64,000 nt of DNA from Hexactinellida sp. DTS-2022 (Eukaryota > Porifera > Hexactinellida): positions 4,343,042-4,407,041 of the forward strand of contig JAPNXP010000010.1 of the NCBI GenBank assembly GCA_028753945.1, given 5' to 3'. Shown one piece after another: positions 45,502 to 54,531 of this stretch; within the stretch, counting starts at the first letter, position 1, and each line of letters begins with the position of its first letter. The notes beneath the pieces were generated by a model. The model searched no databases. It saw only the letters and a list, made by a program, of their open reading frames with translations, and was not told the origin of the DNA. A program made the translations under genes and the position numbers.

Positions 45502-45830
45502 ACTGCTTATGAACTCTTTCCGCTGGTCGTGCTGTATATTATCAGGTAATCCCATATAGATGTAAATATCCTTCAGATTCTAAATAACTTCTTGTGAAGT
45601 CTTAAATCGGGGGGGGGAGGGGGGGGGGGGCGTATGCAAAATATTTTTTCAGGTACCAGCCATACAGTGTCTAAAATGTGTTTATATCCGTATTCACTCT
45701 GAGGTAGGTCGCATATAAGGTCCATTCCTATATATTTCCTCGTTTTATACGGAGGTGGTATTGGTTGGAGTTTCTTTTGCAGTTGAGGTGGCAAGCCCGC
45801 TGTCATCTGACATATATGGCAAGTCTGTAC
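45502..45830 (-). pseudogene. E3: integrase CC half and catalytic core, first two Asp
   Basis: Acceptor TTATCAAG/GTACAG, then VQTCHICQMTAGLPPQLQKK (second half of the zinc module) and YIGMDLICDLPQSEYGYKHI, with the first catalytic Asp. A G/C homopolymer tract (45609-45631 on the plus strand) shifts the frame. It resumes with KTSQEVI, a TAG, then NLKDIYIYMGLPDNIQHDQR, with the second catalytic Asp in HDQ, and KEFISS at the donor AGT/GTGAGT. Confidence 0.7.
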
Positions 45831-46495
45831 CTTGATAATATAAGAAAGCCATTACTATTGTATGATTTAAATACGTCTTTGATAAAGGTAAATAAATAGA
45901 CATAAACTACTTCAACTCACACAACTGGACACAAGAACACTAACCGGCAAAAGTATTTGAACAACAATATTTTGTATTCATACATTCCTGTGACATAGAC
46001 ACAGATTCCACTTCATGGATTTTGGATAAACATAACTTAAAATCCAAATGTCATGATATTTATAAATATAACAAGATATTTAAAGTTATTTGAGCGTAGT
46101 TTGAGCAGGCTTTAATACGCAAACGAGAAGTGTATTGCACTAGGAATAAGATTCCTGTTGTTCAAATATTTTGGTGGATTAGTATACATTTAGTTACAAT
46201 GCATCATTAGTCAGGTCGCTTAACATCGATTTCGGGAAACGCTGGACAAAAGCACAAATTTTTTATACGTAATCTTTATGACCCCGGCATCAAATTTTTC
46301 CGCGGGCCCACGACGAACGGATACATTTTCGATGTTATCTTGGACTTTTAAAAATGCGGGTCTCAATTAAATCGCCGGTATTACCCCGAAAGGCAACCAT
46401 CAACTCTGGTCTACTTTTAAAGACCAGATCACTTTGAGAAAGATGTGATTCAACTTCATTATTGTTTACAATTTCTTGAGTATTGGAATAATCAT

Positions 46496-48015
46496 TTACT
46501 TCAGCTTCAGTACTGTGACTACTGTCACAATGTGAAATTGTGAATACAGTTGTATAAGAATTTGTTTCATTGTCTTGTGAACTTCCTTTTTAGTTATGCC
46601 AAGATCTTGTATGCAACTAGGATCCAAAAGGTATCTCATCAAATTAACGATATCAGTTTGCCGCCTACCATGATAATATCGCTTTAAGTGCTGTAAGAGT
46701 TCTAGAGCAAATTCTGAATCAATTATCTCGAGCTGATTAAACATGAATTGAAAGATCCCTTCGGCAGCAAGTAAATTAGAATCACGCTGACATAAGGCCG
46801 ATATACCCATTTCAATTGGTTTTAAACAAGCTGAGATAACTTTTAGCGCGCTTGCCATTCCTGTTCTTTTAAGTCAAGTTTAGAGTTAACATCTATCATC
46901 GCCTTGCATAATGGTTTTCTCAAAGTCAAAAATCTATCTATCATTTTGATTAAGCTATTCCATCGCGTTTTACAATCCAAGATCAAATTAAGTTTTTTTC
47001 CTAGCAGTTTTTCAACGTAGCACTGAAGTATTTCATTTTTCAGTGGTGACTTTCTGAATATTCTAACAACATTTCGAACTTTCGTAACTACTGTTTGTAT
47101 ATCCATCCTGAAAGGCGGGATCAAAGCGTCTTCGATTACTTCGTCATCTTCACTATCATCGTCATTAGAATCAAAATCAATTGACAGGTTAGATGCCATT
47201 GAGTCATCTTCTTTTTCATCAGAAACACTCTCGTCTATCCCCTGAATAAATATTGGAGTAGGACTCTTGGAGTATAGAACTGCAACTACAGCCAAATGCA
47301 CTCCATGTACTAAGCAAATTTGTTGGTGTATACAGCTAAGTTTCCCCATTTTTACCATGACAGGGGCTCCGTCACACACGATGCTCACAATATGTTGATG
47401 TAAATCAATTTTGAACTCTTCTAATTTTTCAATTAAATCTTCTAGAACCTTCTCAGCTGGCATCCTACCATATATTCTCGCCATTCCAAGATTCCAAAAT
47501 TTGTTGGCACTATGTACATTTACATTCATATATCGTTTATTCTGGATGGAGGTGTACTCATCTAAGGTTACGCTGAGCCGTTCATCATTGAGAAGTAAGT
47601 CCTGTAATTGTGAGGTCATCTTTTCTTTAGCTATCTTGGCATATCTAATTACTATATGAGAAACTGTATTGTGATCCCTAATTGGCGTGAAACCTTTATC
47701 TCGCAAAGCAGACCGAATAAATTTACTTTGGCATATCTTTGAATAACTGAAACCGTCCTCTGCCGCTAACCTAGCAATCACTTCATCTAAAGTTTCCTTT
47801 TTTGAAAATAGAGTAATCGAATTTTGTGCAGCATGTCTTTTTGGAATTGAGTCTTCGTTTTGAATTTTGCATGTTTGGATATCATGCACCATGAGGTGAT
47901 TTCTTAAGCCTGTTGTGCTCCCACCTTTACAACTTATTGTTTTCTGACAAATTCGACATTTTGCGTCTTCTAAATTCCTAATAAAATGATTCCACACTTC
48001 AGATCTCTTAGCCAT
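46496..48015 (-). pseudogene. BED-type hAT transposase, truncated
   Basis: Starts MAKRSEVWNHFIRN at 48015. The BED zinc finger is CRICQK..TTGLRNHLMVHD (residues ~17-45). The central part reads FIRSALRDKGFTPIRDHNTV, VTLDEYTSIQNKRYMNVNVH and HQHIVSIVCDGAPVMVKMGK, with candidate catalytic Asp residues, then LDCKTRWNSLIKMIDRF. A 1-nt shift near 46850 leads to a second frame ending at 46496. Total about 510 residues. The C-terminal hAT dimerisation domain is not seen; the protein stops after a Tyr-His-rich helix region. There is an acidic insert near residue 270 (DFDSNDDDSEDDEV). hAT transposases cut and paste DNA in the nucleus; this copy is probably inactive. Confidence 0.8.
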
Positions 48016-48239
48016 AAATGTAAAAATACAATCTAAAAGAATCTGAGAAAAGAAAGTTGAGAAAAAAGTTTAGAACAAAGTGAATTGAATTAAACTAGGA
48101 AAGCATATTTGGTTCTTTGGCTAGAGTTGTAATATATAATAGTATTTGTTGTTGAGTTGGTCGACATTATCTTATGAAGTGATAGACTTAGATTATCTGT
48201 ACAGGAATATAGTGCAGAGAGAGATAGTAACTCAAATTA

Positions 48240-48500
48240 GTAATAAATATATATTTATTACTAATTTGTTATATATATGATATATATATATATATATATA
48301 ATTAATCGAATATACTTAAACGGATTCACAATGAATTAAATCTGAAATTCTGAATACTGTTTTGTGTAAATAGCTTCATAACTTGATTCAAAACTTGAAA
48401 TTAATTAACCGGTTAACCGGAGAACAAATAACCGGTTATCGAATAGTGATGAATTAGAATTAACCGGTTAATTAACCGGTTATTGGATAACCGGTTACCA
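48240..48500. repeat. (TA)n and AACCGGTTA palindrome cluster
   Basis: A TATA-rich microsatellite at about 48258-48303, then about six AACCGGTTA-type palindromes between 48411 and 48500. Inside the 46208-49386 element, upstream of its transposase start. Confidence 0.75.
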
Positions 48501-49155
48501 TTACTAAACGGTGCACAAACAGTTGTTTATCCAAGCATTTCTGGACCAGAAAATCTAGCCATACGACCAGCAACTAATTAAGTGCCAACCCGGCACCTAA
48601 ATTGAATCGCAATTCAAGCACTTTTTCACTACATCTGATTCCTGGCCGGCACCTAAAAGTGCCGACCAGGCACCTAGATAAACCCCTGCCTACATCGTAT
48701 TTATACCATCAAACAAGTCAGTATTTCGACCCAGGCAGTACGTACCTTTCTTGTTTCCCAGGGTGGTACGTCTTAACCGAGTTCTACTATACTTTAACTA
48801 TAACGTATGTTAGTATATTATGTATATTTGATGTTATATAAGGCTAAATTCTTTAATGGTCCATGTTCTCTAATAGTCCACATGGGTCCTTTTACATTTT
48901 ACCCACTGGTGGACTATTAGAGTAATGATAACTAAGGAAATTGTCGTAAACAGCATCAAATAACGATTTAGAGTGTCACTATGTTTATAACTAGACTCAG
49001 ATAGCTGTTGGGAGTCGAACAAGGGGTCACTCGATAGGTTTAGGACAAATTTTGAGAAAGGAATGTTGTCACATTCCTGAGCATTATTGCGTTGCTAGGG
49101 ATAAACTATGGGAAAGTGACCCCTTAAACGACGGGGAATTTCATGTGGACAACGA
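48501..49155. other. 5' region of the hAT-like element
   Basis: No convincing gene. It contains 'GTGCCAACCCGGCACCT' and 'GTGCCGACCAGGCACCT' units (48581-48678) and a short inverted repeat CTCTAATAGTCCAC / GTGGACTATTAGAG at 48869-48922. Confidence 0.5.
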
Positions 49156-49683
49156 ATCTGGTCTTTAAAAGTAGACCAGAGTTGATTTTGGAAAGTTGCC
49201 GTTCGGGGTTAATGCCGGCGATTTAGTAGAGAGCCGCAATTTTAAAAGTCCAAGATAACATCGAAAATATATCCGTTCGTCGTGGGGCCGCGGAAAAATT
49301 TGATGCCGAGGTCATAAAGATCACGTATAAAAAATTTGGTGCTTTTGTCCAGCGTTTCCCGAAATCGATGTTAAGCGACCTGACTACATACCCTTTAAAA
49401 TGATTCCAAATTAAAATAGCCCAATTGAATAATAATAATGAGAAAGTTCAATTGAAACGAGTTAGGTAGTTAAATTTTACAATCTACGAACGAGTACAAA
49501 TTAGGTAGAAAGTCTGAAGTCAGTCGCGTGCCATGACTCTAAAAGGTGGCCCGGCAATAATATAGAAGTGGTCCAGCCAAAGCTGGACTCTTCTTTATAA
49601 TAATTTCACTATAAATTAAAAGTGGTCCGGCCATGACCGGACCACGTGCTACTTAGGAAAGTATACCGGATAATTAAACTCAC

Positions 49684-49857
49684 ATATTCTTTAACGTCTT
49701 GGGAAACGCCTGCCCATGTGTATCTTTGCTGAACTGAATGTAGAGTCGTATTTATTCCGGGATGACCGACTTCGTCATGGAACTTCTCATAGATGCTGTC
49801 CAACTCAGACTGCAATGGAACTGTCAAATCTGTTTCTGTGCCTTCCACTTTTACTCT
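49684..49857 (-). CDS. E2: integrase zinc-binding (H2C2) exon, first half
   Basis: 174 nt, exactly 58 codons, from acceptor TTCCTTTAG to donor TAT/GTGAGT. Contains DSIYEKFHDEVGHPGINTTL and RYTWAGVSQDVKEY: the two His (FH..VGH) of the HHCC module. The CC half is on E3 (VQTCHICQ). The frame is intact and joins E1 and E3 in phase 0. A homologous exon lies at 52855-52990. Confidence 0.75.
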
Positions 49858-49939
49858 CTAAAGGAAGAATTGAATTAAACCATGGGATAGTTATTAATGG
49901 TCTAGGCCTCTAGGGGATTATAAGGAAGTAAATACTACG

Positions 49940-50110
49940 CAGGGGCGGCGGACGGGGGGGGGGCGAATGTGCGGTCGCCCCCACCCCCCAAATCCCAAAA
50001 TATCCCAAGGTTTTTATTTTATTTGCAATTAATACTAGGGTGTCGAACCCAGTTCTCCAAGACCGCCCCCCCTCCCCCCCCCCAAAAAGAAGCTCCCAGC
50101 GCCGCCACTG
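49940..50110. mobile_element. G-rich hAT-type MITE at the intron-1 donor
   Basis: CAGGGGCGGCGGACGG to CCAGCGCCGCCACTG, duplication 7 of 8 (ATACTACG/ATACTACC at 49932-49939 and 50111-50118). Its duplication overlaps the 5' splice site of integrase exon 1 and recreates it. Confidence 0.85.
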
Positions 50111-50117
50111 ATACTAC

Positions 50118-50264
50118 CTTGAAAAGTCTGCTGGAATCTCCAATAAAAAAGGAAGACAATCTTCTTTTGTAGTTCAATTTTGTCTGACGTGAAGCTTGAG
50201 ATGCTTCAGGATATTTTTCTTCCCGAAGAGAGTGGATGATTTCGTCATATTCATTTGGATTCAT
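50118..50264 (-). CDS. E1: integrase N-terminal exon
   Basis: ATG start in an A-rich context, then 49 codons including NPNEYDEIIHSLREEKYPEA and LNYKRRLSSFFIGDSSRLFK, the region before the zinc module in Ty3-type integrases. It ends AAG/GTAGTA; the donor lies within the target duplication of the MITE at 49940-50110 and is preserved. Continuing past the donor gives a G/C-run translation that is an artefact. Confidence 0.65.
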
Positions 50265-50970
50265 TTCAAAATAAGAATATAATTGAATGTTTGTTTGTTG
50301 TAAATGAAGATGTAAAGTTTGTTAGACAATTTATGAATATAATTAAGTTTCTTATTAAGCAAATTATATAATAGTATGCTAACTTAATTTCATCATAAAA
50401 AGTAAAAATAAGCCAAAGAAAAGTGTAAGAATGGACCTCCCATGGTGTAATTAACGTAGGGATGTAGTAGTGTACCGATTCATTTTAATTTCGGTGTCCC
50501 CCTATGGGAATATTTTGAATTGTATTATATCTTGTTGATTATATAACGTTATATATCTGTAGCGTATTGTAGTAAGGATCAAATGAAGTAATTAGTCACT
50601 AATATTAATCGAAAATAGTTATATAATTGGCTTCTTAAAGGGGTATCCGGGCAACGGGAACCCCCCCTTTCTACTCCCCTGTGGTATATATAGTGTAGTA
50701 TTAGTATTATAATTACGGTGCATTAGTTACGCTATATGGGAGTACCTGCTTAGAAAAGTAATATCAGCTAGGTTCTAGCGGTATTGATATAGTGTAGCTA
50801 TTGCATTGTATGTGACCTGTCTAAGCTGTGTGTATTTACAGGCTAACTAGTAATTCTTCCCTATTGCCATTAATTATCTATATGCTTTTGCAAATTGATC
50901 ATTAATATACGTAGTATATTTTTGTCTTACCTTTCCGCTGATTTCGCATTGCAAACTTTGTTATATACGT
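50265..50970. other. 5' flank of the integrase/OTU gene
   Basis: No gene seen. No promoter element could be singled out, and no TIR matching the 39.5-39.9 kb side was found. Confidence 0.35.
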
Positions 50971-50974
50971 GTAT

Positions 50975-51380
50975 AGTACTAACGCGCTTCGCTTGCTAGG
51001 TCACATCGCAGCAGAACACAACCACACACACCAACCGCTTTGCTGTTGGTGTGTGGTTTATATACTTCCAACATTGATTATAAAGCGTAAATAAGCCTAA
51101 AATAGTCAAATTTAACAATGTGAAATGTTAGTGATACCTCATCATTCGAAAATGAGTAAGCACATTTGCAATCTGGCATGACCAACGTATACGCATCTTT
51201 AATGTGCATGTGCTATTGAACTTTCAGTATTTTTCTCTTAGAGGGTGGGAATTATGTGCGATTAGCGACTTATCACGCTTCTCGAAATGAGACAATGACG
51301 TCATAACTTGTCGAGGTGTGAGAAACCTTCAGTAGAAACCTCAACTTATTGTCGGATGCCAAAAGTTACCCCTAGATCCC
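50975..51380 (+). repeat. hairpin-bearing dispersed repeat, copy 4
   Basis: Starts 'ACTAACGCGCTTCGCTTGCT', hairpin CACACACCAACCGC..GCTGTTGGTGTGTG (about 51025-51056), and a body colinear with 4090-4430, including 'ATTATGTGCGATTAG' and 'ATGACGTCATAACTTGTCGA'. Confidence 0.6.
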
Positions 51381-51439
51381 AAAAAAAATTTTTGTTAACA
51401 GTCCAGTTTCTTCAATCAACTCGGAACATACAAACAAAT

Positions 51440-51891
51440 ACCGTATCTCTCTAATAGTAGCCCCTATTCGAATAATCGCCTACCTCCAATAATAGCCCCC
51501 CAAATTAGCAAATACAAATGTACTACCGGTACCCGGAGTAAATTTATTATCTAATATTCGTCGCAATACGATTATCAACCGACAATACTAAATACAGTAG
51601 AACCTCGTTAGTACGAACACGGTTATACGAATTACCGGTTAAGACGAACAAGCAGTTTCCACAAAATAAGGTCCCTTCAATGGCTATTCAATCGGTATTA
51701 CTCCTGTTACACGAATTCCGGATACTACGAACAAATTTTTACCGCCGTTGGTGTTCGTATTAACGAAGTTCTACTGTAAGTTGTATTAACATGTGATATT
51801 CTCGAAAAGTCACAAAAATTATTGGTCAGAAAATGGCCTAAAAAACAATAATCGCCTAGGCTATTATTCGAATAAATACGGTATATACAGT
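51440..51891. mobile_element. foldback MITE containing a pogo-like MITE
   Basis: Left arm about 51440-51500 ('ACCGTATCTCTCTAATAG', 'ATTCGAATAATCGCC') and right arm about 51848-51891 ('CGCCTAGGCTATTATTCGAA', 'TACGGTAT') are inverted. The interior holds the MITE 51595-51776. Confidence 0.6.
51595..51776. mobile_element. pogo-like MITE, 182 bp
   Basis: CAGTAGAACCTCGTTAGTAC to ..ACGAAGTTCTACTG between TA dinucleotides. The TIRs extend into 'ACGAA' alternations. Related to 54942-55106. Confidence 0.85.
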
Positions 51892-51897
51892 GGAGCC

Positions 51898-51988
51898 TCC
51901 CATAACGGCCCATCCGAATAGCGGACAACCTCTAAATAACGGACAACGACTCCGGTCCAAAAGTGTCCTTTGTTCAGAGGCTCTACTG
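51898..51988. mobile_element. pogo-like MITE, 91 bp
   Basis: CAGTGGAGCCTCCCATAACG to ..GAGGCTCTACTG between TA and TT. Internal 'AATAACGGACAAC' units. Confidence 0.7.
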
Positions 51989-52079
51989 TTTACCGTTTTA
52001 CTAGAAGAAGCACACTAAAAAATCATTAAATTTAATATAACAGACACTCACAACTAAATAATTAATTAATCAAAACTCA

Positions 52080-52320
52080 CTTGATATTCTTTGTGTTTCG
52101 TCCCGGCTTGGACTCTTCAGTTGCGTTGCCTTTTCCGCAATACACTTTAGATTGAGAAGTGTAACTTGATAATTCGCCACTGGGGATGTGCCGTTGCAGG
52201 TCGAGTTTCAATTATCTGGGCTCATAATGATAGAGATTGCGTTGCCGAATAATCCTCGGGCAGAGGTCCCCTCAATGTTCGATGTACATTGCCTTTGAGC
52301 GCTTTTTAAAATAATGCAGG
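52080..52320 (-). other. possible coding relic
   Basis: The minus strand reads open for about 80 codons with one TGA (segments RQCTSNIEGTSARGLFGNAI and LLNLKCIAEKATQLKSPSRD), ending at TCAA/GTGAGT. No family recognised. It could be an exon relic of the second integrase copy or chance. Confidence 0.2.
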
Positions 52321-52564
52321 TGTTCGTGTGAGAAACAATTTCAGCGATACCCACTTAATTGATTTTAATTAGGGTTGTGTCGTGAAAGAAGAGTACGGCT
52401 CTCTCCTCTTTCACGGTACGGTTTTTAATCATTCTCGTGACAGACAGGTTGATAGTGTTAGGAAAGATCTAAATGTATAGATCATGGTTTTGTTGTTGTT
52501 GATGTTTGAAGCTCTTATACGTGACCAACGGATATGCTGACCTTGCTGACAAACTCTGGGCCTT

Positions 52565-52738
52565 GATCATGGGCGAGCCATGGGGGGACCTGGGGGGCCT
52601 GGCCCCACCAAATTATTACAATAACTTTGAATAAGAAAGATTTAGCTTTCGCTCACGTTATTGTAATGGCTCATCTAAATAATGCCCCCCTCAAAAGATT
52701 TTCGTGGGCCCCAAAAATTTTTTTGGCTACGCCCATGG
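52565..52738. mobile_element. hAT-like G/C-rich MITE, no duplication found
   Basis: Starts CATGGGCGAGCCATGGGG and ends TTTGGCTACGCCCATG, similar to the ends of 27431-27894. The flanking 8-mers do not match, so the borders are approximate. Confidence 0.5.
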
Positions 52739-52854
52739 CGAGGTTTTTTACTGTAGAGAATAATATTTTTGCAATAATTAAGTACTAAATAAGTTACATA
52801 GAAATGAAGACTTTGTTGTTTATTATATTAGTTACTTACATATTGAGTTACATC

Positions 52855-52990
52855 TTTGTTCAAGCCTGGCCAAAATATTTCTGTCTGATGGATCTTATAG
52901 TAGCATTGATCCCGGGATGAGCTGCACTATCATTGTACATTTTCAGCGTGTCTGTTACTCCATCTTTACACAACACTTCAAATTTGTCCT
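52855..52990 (-). pseudogene. second integrase zinc-module exon
   Basis: Acceptor-like GAATAG, then DKFEVLCKDGVTDTLKMYND, SAAHPGINATIRSIRQKYF, a 1-nt deletion, and PGLNKDVTQY at the donor TAT/GTAAGT. Homologous to E2 (49684-49857), with the donor at exactly the same codon. It belongs to a second, mostly lost copy of the same gene family. No E1 or E3 equivalent was found beside it. Confidence 0.65.
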
Positions 52991-53680
52991 ATTCAATTAT
53001 TTTATCGGTCAATATCGGTAATATAATGTTCCAATAATGGTATCATGACCACTGATACAGTGATACTATAAGAAATTTACCTTAAAATCTTATCCTTGTC
53101 TCCAACTTAAGTTCTTCTTTGCATGACTGCTGTTTTTGCTTTCAAGAATGTGTATGGGATACACATTCGAAGATAATATCGAGATATATTATCAAACTCT
53201 TTTGTATTAATTTCAATGAAAATTTTGTCTTAATAACATTAACAACACAATCAAGAAAACATTTAATTAAATACATTCTAATTAAATGTGTATCTACTAA
53301 ACTTTAACCCAGGGACAGTTAAAATTATCAAGAACGAGTTAAAATAAACTGTATAACAGTATCCATGGTATAGCTATTGTAATGAGTTAAGATCAGACGC
53401 GAGTTAAATCAGACGCACAGTGCTTTTTGAAAAGGTCTTTTCTTACTTACATCAGTTATTCTGCATATGTAAATCCCTAACCTCGAAAGATAACTTGGGC
53501 TTTATCGCATAATTGGATGAATGTCATCCTCTTGTGTGATAGAGCCCAAATTATGATATTTACCAAAATTATTCTTGATATAGAGACTTTATCTTCCTAT
53601 CAAAAAATGTGATATCCCGATTAACCGGTGATATTTGGTATATGTCTCATATTTGTAATCATCTATATTATTAAATCTCG
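52991..53680. other. non-coding stretch
   Basis: No supported gene. The 62-codon plus-strand frame at 53119-53307 lacks any supporting feature. Confidence 0.35.
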
Positions 53681-53756
53681 ATTGTTGTGTGTGTGTTTGT
53701 TTGTCCGGATTGTATTAAAGTGATGGGGGATAAGAAACCGCATTTATAATTTTGAT

Positions 53757-54345
53757 AGAAACTAACTTCCAAATGTTATAATAGGTAAACAAATGTTATA
53801 ATAGGTAAACAAGTATGCTGATCACGAATTTCGCATTTACAAATTTCTAATGTGAATATTTATTGTTGTTGTTTACAAAAATAGGTAAATAAATTATTGA
53901 AAATTCAAAATTAACCTAGAAGTTAGCTTTCAACGGGTATTATAGGTAAACAAGTATGCTGAACACGATTTTCGCGTTTAAAAATTTCTAATATGAATAT
54001 TTGTTGTTGTTGTTTACACAAAATAGGTAAACAAATTATTGAAAATTCAAAATCAACCTAGAAGTTAGCTTTCAACGGATAGTATAGGTAAACAAGATGA
54101 TGAACACGATTTTCGCGTTTAAAAATTTCTAATATGAATATTTGTTGTTGTTGTTTACACAAAATAGGTAAACAAATTAATGAAAATTCAAAATCAACCT
54201 AGAAGTTAGCTTTCAACGGGTACTATAAGTAACAAGTGTGCTGAACACGAATTTGGCATTTACAAAATTCTAATATGAGTATTTGTTGTTGTTTACACAA
54301 ATAGGTAAACAAATTAATGAAAATTCAAAATCATAACGTCCCTTT
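53757..54345 (+). repeat. tandem array, ~145-bp unit, 4 copies
   Basis: Four head-to-tail units containing 'ATAGGTAAACAA', 'GCTGAACACGA.TTTCGC', 'TTGTTGTTGTTTACAC' and 'AACCTAGAAGTTAGCTTTCA'. The leader (53681-53756: 'GTTTGTCCGGATTGTATTAA') also occurs with a single unit at 19014-19165. Confidence 0.85.
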
Positions 54346-54364
54346 CTACCATTTCCATGGTAGA

Positions 54365-54460
54365 AAATGTGAGGAGTAAGGCTGCATAGCGGCCGTTAAC
54401 TTGAGGTGCGTAGCACCGATCTGTCGCAAAGCGACCGAGACCGAAGGGCTCGTTAATTTG
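54365..54460 (-). repeat. hairpin repeat T, copy 2 (inverted)
   Basis: Complement of 35290-35420: 'GATCTGTCGCAAAGCGACCG', 'AGACCGAAGGGCTCG' and 'GCATAGCGGCCGTTAA'. It directly follows the tandem array. Confidence 0.6.
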
Positions 54461-54531
54461 AAAACTAAATTATTCAAACTTGTATACATATTTGACTTTA
54501 TAATTACACAGGTCGGGTCTTCAGTAGAGTT

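Larger units (their letters stand above)
46208..49386 (-). mobile_element. hAT-like transposon with 231-bp TIRs
   Basis: 3.18 kb. Arms 46208-46439 and 49156-49386 are inverted repeats of about 231 bp sharing TAGTCAGGTCGCTTAACATC at the very ends and CTGGTCTACTTTTAAAGACC at the inner edge. No 8-bp duplication; only CAT matches on both sides. It encodes a BED-finger hAT transposase on the minus strand. It lies wholly within the E2-E3 intron of the integrase/OTU gene. Such long TIRs and the missing 8-bp duplication are unusual for hAT, so the transposase may be inside a different carrier, or the flank has changed. Confidence 0.7.
39941..50264 (-). pseudogene. Ginger1-type integrase + OTU protease gene, ~10 exons, decayed
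   Basis: Minus-strand exons: E1 50264-50118; E2 49857-49684; E3 45830-45502; E4 43344-43239; E5 43185 to about 42395 (split by a MITE); E6 about 41638-41481; E7 41061-40916; E8 about 40851-40745; E9 40596-40501; E10 about 40480-39941. E1-E2-E3 join in phase. E2/E3 give an H2C2 zinc module, E3 the first two catalytic Asp (GMDLI, HDQRKEF), E4 the catalytic Glu (LVEVHNKILKQ), E5-E6 the integrase C-terminal region, E10 the OTU box. Integrase joins element ends to target DNA; OTU cleaves ubiquitin. The combination is known from Ginger1 transposons. Frameshifts in E3, E4, E5 and E10 and two stops (E3, E5) make it non-functional. Introns are occupied by five younger elements. Confidence 0.75.

Noticed and set aside
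49969..50172. Pro-rich plus-strand frame
   Set aside because: It translates C runs of the hAT MITE at 49940-50110.
39941..50264. Domesticated host gene (GIN1-like) derived from integrase
   Set aside because: Frameshifts in E3, E4, E5 and E10 and stops in E3 and E5 argue against a functional host gene; decayed transposon fits better.
53757..54345. Tandem array as a centromeric satellite
   Set aside because: Only four units, with a matching single unit elsewhere; it looks like an internal repeat of a dispersed element.
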